Assembly: GCA_011109175.1 (NCBI GenBank)
Contig: RDEW01000009.1
Coordinates: forward strand, 640,875-704,874
Direction of reading: 5' to 3'
Length of the DNA: 64,000 bases
Origin: Dicyema japonicum
Taxonomy: Eukaryota > Dicyemida > Rhombozoa > Dicyemidae
The notes under the pieces were generated by a model, which was not told the DNA's origin, did no database searches, and saw nothing but the letters and a program-made list of their open reading frames with translations. Each line of letters opens with the position of its first letter. The stretch's first letter is position 1. Shown here piece by piece: positions 57,061 to 64,000 of the stretch. The position numbers were made by a program, and so were the translations under genes.

Positions 57061-57510
57061 GTTAAAAAACCTGTTGTACGATTCTATAATTCCCAGAACT
57101 TTGAAAATACGTGCAGAAATGTGTATTTTCTTTAATAACGGGACTCGACAGTGCCTTTGATTATTGATACCTTCACTGCGCAGTGTAGAAGTAATTGTAC
57201 GAAGGGACACTGATGTTCCTGTAATATCAAAATCATCAGCCAATTCTTTTCGAGTAATTCTTGGTTTTGTACAAACTATTCTTTTTATTAATGAGCAACA
57301 ACGTTGAGATATTTTCTCTGAACACGTGATCTTGGTCGATTAATAACAGTTCTGTGTTAATTCCATCGGGTAATAGTATTCCGAACAGTACTTTTTGGCA
57401 ATGTCAACAATTTAGAAATCTTTCCATAACTTTTACCTCTTTGGTGGGTCGTTACAACTTGTTGTTTTAGGTCCAAAAATTCTCTTTCCTCACCGACATG
57501 ATAATTTTAA
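57055..57510 (-). pseudogene. Tc1/mariner transposase N-terminal DNA-binding domain
   Basis: The minus strand reads SYGKISKLLTLPKSTVRNTI (first HTH), then a GRPR-like linker with RSRVQRKYL, then RITRKELADDFDITGTSVSL with RTITSTLRSEGI (second HTH). Frames change twice. The matching transposase C-terminus is at 58,256-58,410 on the same strand. Confidence 0.7.
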
Positions 57511-57679
57511 TAACGGGCAAAAAATGAAAGTATAAATGTATTAATCAGAATCTATTAATCAACTATATTACAAAAACTGTTAATCAATCATTTCAACGAA
57601 AAAACGAGGTACCAAAAAATGATCATTGATATCTTATTGAAAGAGAATTTATTTTTAAAATTATAAATAATTAGGACGA

Positions 57680-58060
57680 CAAATGGCCAAGGCGTTCCCT
57701 CTGATAATCGTCATTTCGAGCCTCTGCCTCAACCAGAGTCCCTCCCGTGGCTCACGCCTTTTTGAGACGAGTTTGCTTCCAATGCTGGAGAGAAAGGCGT
57801 CCGTCTTCGCTCTTACGGTTCCAGTTGTCTCCACAGCAATGGGGGTAAAATGGTATTGGTCTCCGAGGGATTTGTATTTACGGATCTTCTTGGCCTCCGT
57901 CTGGTCGGCTGCGTCTCCAGGAGAGTGCGTCGCCGTCAGCGATCTGGCCCCTGAGAAGGTGTCATATCTTATTGTCGAAAAAATCCATATTTCTTGGATA
58001 GTGACTTATTTGCCCCACTGTTTATTGTTTTATAGCAAACTCTTAATAATCTGACACTGG
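57680..58060 (-). pseudogene. LINE C-terminal fragment (PIAVET lineage) inside Tc1
   Basis: The minus frame reads AKKIRKYKSLGDQYHFTPIA, then VETTGTVRAKTDAFLSSIGS, KLVSKRREPREGLWLRQRLE and TIIRGNALAI, ending at about 57,680. It is GC-richer than its surroundings. This 'F.PIAVET.G' block with RGNA at the end closes a known LINE lineage in many invertebrates. It lies between the two Tc1 halves. Confidence 0.65.
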
Positions 58061-58119
58061 GGTATAGGAGACAGAGCCCGGAGATACCATATGGTCAGAG
58101 GGCTCAATTGGACAAAGCG

Positions 58120-58210
58120 CTCTCGGAGCTGTTTCAGTAACCAGAATCGAACCTGCCGGAGGAGGCTGGAGAACAGCAGGTGATATCTTAGACCATTCTT
58201 TTCTGCAAAT
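58120..58210 (-). other. tRNA-Leu-like remnant (possible SINE head)
   Basis: The minus strand reads AATGGTCTAAGATATC (A-box like) and, about 35 bases on, GGCAGGTTCGATTCTGG (B-box). TGGTCTAAG is the D-arm of many tRNA-Leu/Ser genes. The acceptor and anticodon stems are poor, so this is a pseudogene or the head of an additional SINE, not a working tRNA. Confidence 0.35.
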
Positions 58211-58255
58211 TGCTTTTTAATCAGAAATATTCGTTGGATTTCGTATTCCGATATT

Positions 58256-58410
58256 AGTCTTCAATTTTTTCCATATATTTTCTATAGGAATGAGGTCCGG
58301 TGATTGACTTGGCATTTAAGTATATTTATATTGTGATCTTCAATCCATTTTCTAGTCATTTTTGAAGTATGTTTGGGTTATTATATTGGAAATACCCATT
58401 CATTATTTAA
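58256..58410 (-). pseudogene. Tc1/mariner transposase C-terminus
   Basis: The minus strand reads FQYNNPKHTSKMTRKWIEDH, with NPKHTS as the second catalytic-Asp region (the usual D is replaced by N), then NINILKCQVNHRTSF, where the usual W(P)SQSPDLNPIE box is frame-shifted, then IENIWKK-like LIKIYGKN. It belongs with 57,055-57,510; the middle is replaced by the LINE fragment. Confidence 0.65.
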
Positions 58411-58594
58411 AACCAAGAATCATGTACAAAATAAAGTTATTTATTTACTTTTTCGTTTGATTAAATACAAATGAGTTTTAAAAGTATTTAAATAAAAAAT
58501 AGTTAGAATTAATTAAATGATTGGCCCAATTTTTGTTGTTATCCTTTTACTTTTTAATTACTTTATTTCATTTTTATTATTTTTATTTATTTAT

Positions 58595-58800
58595 TAACCC
58601 CGGATACACCGAGAAAGAAGTTAAAGTAAACAACTAATTAAGTGTATCCAGTTTCCACTTCTACAGAAACAGAGTCCATCCGGAATCAGCATAAAGGGTA
58701 AGACGTTCATTACATGCAGTTGTGGAAACCCCTCCAGTGGAGTGGGGAAGAGCAAATGATTTTTTTTCGTGCTGGCCTGGCACAATTATCCCTTTAAAAA
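58595..58800 (-). mobile_element. Element B copy, 5'-truncated
   Basis: The plus strand begins AACCCCGGATACACCGAGAA, AGTTAAAGTAAACAACTAAT, then GTGTATCCAGTTTCCACTTC, CATTACATGCAGTTGTGG, CCTCCAGTGGAGTGGGG and TTCGTGCTGGCCTGGCAC. It is the exact inverse of the 6.1- and 23-kb copies for about 200 bp. Truncation occurs before the GTGGCG 5' part. Confidence 0.75.
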
Positions 58801-58869
58801 TGATGATTATTATGGAATCGAATGGAATATTTTTATAGGAAAATACAGTTAAATTAATTTTCACTTTTT

Positions 58870-59855
58870 ACCGATAAATAATATTCTGATTTAGAACTCG
58901 CAGTTAGAGAAGCTATTTTCATTGAAAAATTAAGATTTATTGAAACCCACAATTTACTCTTCAAGCGAGGAAAATTTATGTATGATTGGAATTAATCAGT
59001 TTGCAGACATGGTTAATTTATAAAATATTTTTGTAGACAAAAATAGAAATTAGCAAACCAAACAAATTCAATAATTATTATGATACACTCGACGAAGAAT
59101 TATTTGAAGATTATACAGTGGGAGAAAATGAAAAAAATACCCTAAATCTTTAAATTGGGTAAAACGAAATTGTGTAGCTGGGATAAATAAACAAGGAGGT
59201 TCTTGTGGTTCATGCTATGCCTTTGGAGCAGTTAACGATTGTTTAATGCATTTAGTTAGCTACATTGGAGTCACATTTGGCAATCAAACACAATATACTT
59301 ATATCTATGAGCGAAGAAGATATAATTGATTGTTCAAATAACCATGGGTGTTCTGGAGAAAATGGCCAAAAAGTGTACGAGTATGTTAAAAAACCGAGGA
59401 ATTAATTTTGGAAAACGATATCCATATAAAGGAAAGGTATTTTTTACAAATTATATATAGAAGGGTATATGCAAATATAAGGGTCAATCGGATATTAAAT
59501 TTAATTTGACTGGATATAGAATTCTTAAAAATGGTGATGAAAATACGCTTTTGCGAGTTCTTGTGAATTATGGTCCTGTTACTGTTGCTATAATGGCTCC
59601 TAAGAGCTTTTGCAATTATCAGCGAGGTAGATACAAATGAAACTTTTTAGGATATTTAGTTACAAAGATTATTCGAATTCTAAAAATAACCATTTGATTT
59701 CGGTTGTAGGTTATGGGATTACAAATGGAACAAAGTATTGGCTCTTAAAGAATGGATGGAAAAAAAGATGGGAATGTCTGGCTACATTAAATTGGAACGC
59801 GAAATGAATAACAGCGGAATTCCTCGCCAAGGAATTTTTCCAATAATCGAATAAT
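58870..59855 (+). CDS. Papain-family (C1A, cathepsin L-like) cysteine peptidase, frame-broken
   Basis: Pro-region of I29 type: AVREAIFIEKLRFIETHN, then (one-base shift) GINQFADM, followed by a 25-bp intron ending at about 59,036. Mature enzyme: NWVKRNCVAGINKQGGSCGS with CYAFG, giving the oxyanion Gln and the catalytic Cys (59,213-59,215); SMSEEDIIDCSNNHGCSGEN; LLRVLVNYGPVTVAIMA; catalytic His in NNHLISVVGYG (59,691-59,693); catalytic Asn in YWLLKNGWKK (59,751-59,753); then GYIKLE and the end near 59,855. Two further introns of 24 bp (about 59,437-59,460 and 59,626-59,649). At least four one-base frame breaks remain, two of them at A or G runs. All catalytic residues are present. It may be functional with assembly indels, or a young pseudogene. 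It lacks an evident signal peptide; element B lies just upstream. Confidence 0.7.
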
Positions 59856-60235
59856 TTCATCGTTTAATTAAATACTTTTGGTTTAAGGGTAAGAATGTTT
59901 TCACTAATTTATTAGTTTTTTTTAGTTTACTTATATTTTTCAACGGAAGAAGGTTTTGCTTATTATTTTACTATAAAAAATTTCTTAACTATTCTGACCA
60001 TCAGTTCTCTCAAAATATGTAGAAATATGACTCTAGACTTGCCTTTTATCCATTTGACCAGTTGAATTGAGTTTTTTACCGATAGACTCGAAAATGGGTT
60101 TCTCTCACAAATTATATCGACTTGAATACTATATATCGGATTCAGTAATCTGGAAAAACTATTTTTCGTCCCCAAAGTCATCGAGTAACACAGAAAATAG
60201 AAAAGATAACATTGTAATGTCGTCGAATTAGATTC
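59856..60235. other. No gene seen
   Basis: AT-rich; a minus ORF of 72 codons (59,963-60,181) has no recognised motif. Confidence 0.35.
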
Positions 60236-60239
60236 TACG

Positions 60240-60664
60240 CGAATGAGATACTCAAAAATATCCCGAAAGGACTATATAGTTGGTCTTATAGCCAATAATA
60301 AGTTTGCTTCCGGCACAAACTCCGCTCTCGATCGAACTAACGAATTCTTCTCTATTCGGCCATCCCAAAAAGGCTTGAAAGGACGAAAGATTATCGTGAA
60401 TTACAACTGTGTTTTGCTATTTTCCTCTGTGGGCTTAATTACGCATCATTCCAGCACTGAAAAGATATGGTTGAACTTTTATGCATGTTTGAAGACTTGA
60501 TTGAGCATCATAAGGGACATTTTAGTCAGTTTCTTAGTGCCTTGTATTTTGAGTTAAAGGAAATTCCCGAGGATTTGTTTGTTTACATGATACGGGGAGA
60601 AAATTTCATTTATTTGGGTATCAGTAAACTGGTCGTTAATGTCATGGATTCAAACTATCCTTAA
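60240..60664 (+). CDS. Unrecognised ORFs, possibly one small gene
   Basis: An ATG ORF of 85 codons (60,243-60,500) overlaps a second of 65 codons (60,467-60,664) in another frame. The second reads MVELLCMFEDLIEHHKGHFS, then ALYFELKEIPEDLF, and looks like a helical domain. A frame change by intron or indel near 60,470 could join them. No family is recognised. They may instead be the start of the LINE that follows. Confidence 0.3.
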
Positions 60665-60779
60665 CATTAAAGAAAACTATGTAAATAAACGTTTTTTGTA
60701 CTCAGACTTTTTCCTGCGATTTTGATAAGATTGACGATGAGGATTTCCCATAGTTGTTAATAAAAAAAATAAGAATGAT

Positions 60780-62570
60780 GTAGTCGGTTGTATTGAGGAG
60801 CAAAAGAACTTAAGTTCCAAATTAAGGAAATTAGGGATACTCGAAAAGCAACACCCAAAATTCAGAGGAAGTATGTCAGAGTTAATATCTTGTCAGGACT
60901 AAATTCTGCGATTTATTTTATTACGAAAGATGACCCTCTTCAAGATATTAATGAGATAACCGATATTATTTTTGCAGCACAGTGTGCATATATGGATGGC
61001 TTTAACTGCGAAGGTAAGTGGTTGGAGAACGCTGAGAAAAAATCTCAAAGCTGTCGGCAGAACTAGAACTTGTCAATCGTTTTTCCAGACAGGTTCTCCC
61101 ATGTTTGATAGACAAAAGGTTATGGATGTTTTTTGTTCCTATGGATACAAAAGGGCCAAAAGGGGGATCTTGCCAAGAGTGAAGCTTTACTATGTGACCT
61201 GGTCAGAATTAAGAAGAAGCAAATAACTGTACATTATTCGAGGGAGGACTTACGTAAAGACAACTGCTTTTTTGAATTAAATCGAAGAAGATTAATCGAC
61301 GAAGAGCCGGGTGGCATAGTGGTTAGGTGTCGGGCTAAAGTGACTTAGGTTATAGGTTCGATTCTCGCTGCTGTTCACCTGGTGGAAGGTTCCACGCATC
61401 TACGATGCTAAAAGGGTTTGACGAATGACACCGTCATCAGTGGATACTCACTGCGGAACTGGATTGTCTAGAATGGACCCACACACAAGAAAAAGAAAAA
61501 AGAAGTGAAGATCATTCCTTGGTTTTCTTTACTTAAATAAAGTGTGTGTCCTGCTTATGCGGAGCTATAAATATTATGGCTCTCGTGAAAAGGCTATTAT
61601 TATTATTATTAAGATTTTATCGGAACCTATCAGCAAGCAATGAAATAACGTTATATGGTTTCGATGATGAGGAATGTATGTCGTTCTGGGAACAAGCGTG
61701 GTCTGAAAGAAATGAGATACTCGTGTCATATGACAGTGTTGGTAAAGTAAATACTGGTATAGAGGGCATGTTGCTAGAGTTCACAAATGAATTTATTAAA
61801 TGGCTCCCCGATTGGAAGGCGTGCGGATGCGATGGGTCATACAATTTCTTGATTAAGAAAATGGAATCTTTACATGGCATAATGCGGTTAATCGATTTAT
61901 TAATGTATGCCTAAAATTTGGTTTTATGCTAAAATAACCTATTTAATTCCTAAAAAGGATGATTGTGAGACTCCTAGAGACTTACGTCCTGTGTATGCCA
62001 ACATTATATAAACTTGTTACCAAATGTGTTAATTCCAAACACTCAGATTTTGTGGATTCTTTTGGTCTATTATCTGACAATCAGCTGAGGACGAGGAAAC
62101 ATTGTCAGGGCGCTAAAGAACAGGCCCTTATTAATGAATGCTAAAATAAGGAATATGGAAACGCCCTTTATTCTGCTTGGGTTGATGTGAAGAAGGCCTT
62201 TGATTCTGTTGACCATGAATTTTTAATTCATGTATTGGACTGTTCAGGAAAACCTCGTTGGAATGTTAACTTTGTAGAGACCATAGTCAAGAAGTGGACT
62301 GTAGATCTCTACTTAGATGGAAGAAGAATTGGTTCTGTAAACGTGGGACGTGTATTTTCGCGTGCATGTGGTCTAGCTTCTGCGATGGGTCTGTCGCAAG
62401 CTTCGACAAACGACGCTGAGTCTTTTCTGGGACCTCTACAGCCAGGATTTATTAGGCATGTGTTCTCAATTCGGTTAACCGACTGCTATACTGTTATGCT
62501 GATTTTTCAGCCCGCATTTGTTGTGCATGTATCCTCAATTGCATTAAACGATCACTGTGTTGCTTCATAG
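60780..62570 (+). pseudogene. R2/NeSL-like LINE, interrupted by SINE-A
   Basis: Plus strand. A pre-RT segment reads KYVRVNILSGLNSAIYFITK and NCEGKWLENAEKK (60,870-61,060). SINE-A sits at 61,303-61,613. Then come ITLYGFDDEECMSFWEQAWS, WLPDWKACGCDGSYNFLIKK (the 'W..PG.DG..N..IKK' box), LYKLVTKCVN (62,000), LRTRKHCQGAKEQALIN, and SAWVDVKKAFDSVDHEFLIH (62,170-62,230, motif A Asp). This string of motifs is characteristic of R2/NeSL-type LINEs, a different lineage from all others here. The YADD box is not reached in frame; sequence decays after 62,360. Confidence 0.6.
61303..61613 (+). mobile_element. SINE-A copy 3
   Basis: GCCGGGTGGCATAGTGGTTA is the A-box part (61,312-61,322). GGTTCGATTC at 61,355-61,364 is the B-box. 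TTCCACGCATCTACGATGCT, then CATCAGTGGATACTCAC, then the 3' body GTGTCCTGCTTATGCGGAG and GTGAAAAGGCTATTATTATT with a (TTA)n end. Full length, similar to copy 1. It has imperfect AGATT..ATCG flanking similarity. It inserts into the R2/NeSL-like LINE. Confidence 0.82.
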
Positions 62571-62679
62571 TTTCATTTAATCGGGCATTTTTCATTGCAA
62601 TTCTCATTTTTTGAGTGCGATCTGTAAAAATAATTTTCTTTTTCCAAAAGGCATCACAAAAAAATTAAATTAATAGCAT

Positions 62680-63063
62680 CTAATGCCGAGTATGAGTGGA
62701 CAAACGAGCATTGAATCGCTGGAAGATGAGACTCCATCCACCCCGATGGATTCTCCTGAATCTCCTTTTCGCAGAGTTGACAACCGTTGAGATCCACTTG
62801 ATCCTGTCACCTGATCGAATCTCAGTGATTAATGCTTTGAGGGACAGCAGATGAGTAGGAACATTTCCCATAGAAGATCGTATGCTAGTTCCATTGGCAT
62901 CATGTAGTCCTGAAGACACACTTCTCACTTCTAATTGGTTTCTATCTTCAATATTCTCTGTAAGACAGCCTCCGGATTTGTTTGTAAACTGGTGAAAACA
63001 GATATACACACCAAAGTGTCGCGTCCCGCCCGGGTTACCCATCCAGTGCTGGTTACATTTCAC
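62680..63063 (-). pseudogene. RNase H-like domain, catalytic residue lost
   Basis: A 127-codon minus ORF reads GGTRHFGVYICFHQFTN, then EDRNQLEVRSVSSGLHDANG and TSIRSSMGNVPTHLL with SLKALITEIRSGDRIKWIST. The order matches RNase HI: the first strand, the NQ(R)AE helix where here only the Glu remains, a 'T-S-I-R-T-D-S' strand where the Asp is replaced by Ser, and the inter-helix 'NSLK' region. Either a LINE RNase H module or a retrocopy of a cellular RNase H1. The missing Asp means it is not active. Confidence 0.45.
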
Positions 63064-63535
63064 CTGTCAATCGACATATCACCTGTCATTCAATCAATAT
63101 TAATTTGTTTCTAATAAAAAATCAAAGAATTTATTTTTTTAAGTCTATATTTTCTTGACTCTAATCATGTTGAATATTTTCAATTCTCCTGATCCTACCT
63201 TATTCTGTGATAAAAAAATTAAATAGAATATTTTCAATTCTCCTGATCCTGCCTTATTCTGTGATAAAAAAATTAAATAAACCTCTAATCGGTTGTTTAC
63301 AAAAAAAGTAATTTTACTTGGCTCTTCATATGGAAATTCAAATTTCTAAATTCCAATAAATTAAAAATATACCTATTGCAGATTTACTTTACAAATAGCA
63401 TATTTGCTGTAAACATCAATGACAGTAAGAATCCATTTATAGCCAACATTTGAATTATTAAATTGTCTAACATCTATGAGGTCTGCCTGGAATCGTTCAT
63501 TAGGTCTATTGGCAGTTTAAAGGAGTCTTCCGGAC
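63064..63535. repeat. AT-rich region with 57-bp tandem duplication
   Basis: The unit GAATATTTTCAATTCTCCTG followed by ATCCTACCTTATTCTGTG, with AAAAAAATTAAATA, occurs twice (about 63,172-63,229 and 63,229-63,286), with one substitution seen (CCTACC against CCTGCC). No gene. Confidence 0.75.
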
Positions 63536-64000
63536 AAGCGCGCGTATAATATTCGACTTCTGCAGTTCTTTGGTGAGGACTGTCTTCGCATGTGAGTTAA
63601 AGTTCAATTGCCTATCGAACATTAGCCCAAGAATTGAAGGAGACCTTGTATTTGGACAGGACCAATAAAAATTCTTGGATCTTCTTTAGAACGACGGTCT
63701 GAAGTGAAAAGTGCACATATTCGGCAAAAAATCCATTAGTTGTAGAAGAGCAGATGTGTTTAGAAGGAATAAAATTTCAATGTTTTCAAAATATTTCGTT
63801 AAAACGTGGCTTGAAGAACTTTTTTCCATAACATTTTAATTCATCGCTAAGATGAATGATGATAACATTAAAAAGTTCTGTTGTAATGTAAATTCATCTA
63901 CATTTTCAATAATTTCCCTTGCGCCTACGACGCTGGAATTCTTGAGTCGTCTAGGGAATCGGATTGCGGATTATGAAGTTTCGGTTAATTGAAGCCTGTT
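63536..64000 (-). pseudogene. LINE RT C-terminal remnant, decayed
   Basis: Minus-strand frames near 63,590-63,720 carry GPVQIQGLL-type sequence and LGLMFDRQLNFNSH. These match the 'LG..FD..L.F..H' strand downstream of the RT active site, parallel to 50,540-50,700. Further on towards 64,000 only scattered fragments are seen. Confidence 0.45.

Noticed and set aside
59963-60181. 72-codon minus ORF near the peptidase
   Set aside because: No motif, AT-biased, and no supporting neighbours.
61303-61375. Functional tRNA gene
   Set aside because: A- and B-boxes are good but the acceptor and anticodon stems do not pair, and the same sequence recurs with the same non-tRNA body: SINE head.

Overview
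ORGANISM. This is animal nuclear DNA, AT-rich, with standard stop codons. Host genes are recognisable only when tiny GT..AG introns of about 21-30 bp are removed. More than 25 such introns could be placed by hand, and each restores reading frame and family similarity. The genes are of holozoan or metazoan type: a Hippo/MST kinase with SARAH tail, RalGAP alpha, FAM135, WDR55, ribosomal protein L10 and a rabphilin/RIM-like FYVE-C2 protein. This intron size is the hallmark of dicyemid mesozoans (Dicyema and relatives), which is my best guess. An orthonectid or another compact-intron animal is not excluded.

LAYOUT. 1-434: 3' end of a fibronectin-III-like single-pass membrane protein. 0.6-8.4 kb: decayed LINEs with a tRNA-derived SINE and a LINE-derived short element. 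8.49-9.87 kb: Hippo/MST kinase. 10-14.3 kb: mosaic of LINE pieces, an integrase-bearing element and a hAT transposon. 14.46-15.20 kb: RPL10 (-). 15.3-20.6 kb: LINE 3' ends and decayed DNA. 20.72-21.81 kb: WDR55 (-). 21.9-24 kb: nested LINEs. 24.86-26.21 kb: mucin-like surface protein whose repeat unit contains its own intron. 27.5-34.2 kb: LINEs and one orphan ORF. 34.29-40.32 kb: RalGAP alpha. 41.3-47.8 kb: cluster of head-to-head LINEs, including a near-complete two-ORF copy. 47.8-49.05 kb: rabphilin/RIM-like FYVE-C2 protein. 49.4-53.3 kb: LINE debris. 53.5-55.99 kb: FAM135 hydrolase. 56.3-58.8 kb: Tc1 transposon and LINE debris. 58.9-59.85 kb: papain-family peptidase. 60.2-64 kb: an R2/NeSL-like LINE split by a SINE, then RNase H and RT remnants.

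THEMES. Well over half of the window is retroelement DNA. At least four LINE lineages can be told apart by their RT motifs. Two short families use them: SINE-A, with a tRNA-like head, and a LINE-derived short element ('element B'). Element B shares its 3' stem-loop and TAA-rich tail with LINE 3' ends, and carries a conserved 5' fold reminiscent of a nested pseudoknot. Host genes keep one-base frame breaks, some at homopolymers, which could be assembly indels or real decay. The genes do not form operons. Signalling genes (Hippo, RalGAP) and vesicle-traffic genes (rabphilin-like) sit as islands between transposon clusters.

LIMITS. All calls are from reading the sequence. Exon borders are proposals, and the N-termini of FAM135, the rabphilin-like gene and the peptidase are unresolved.
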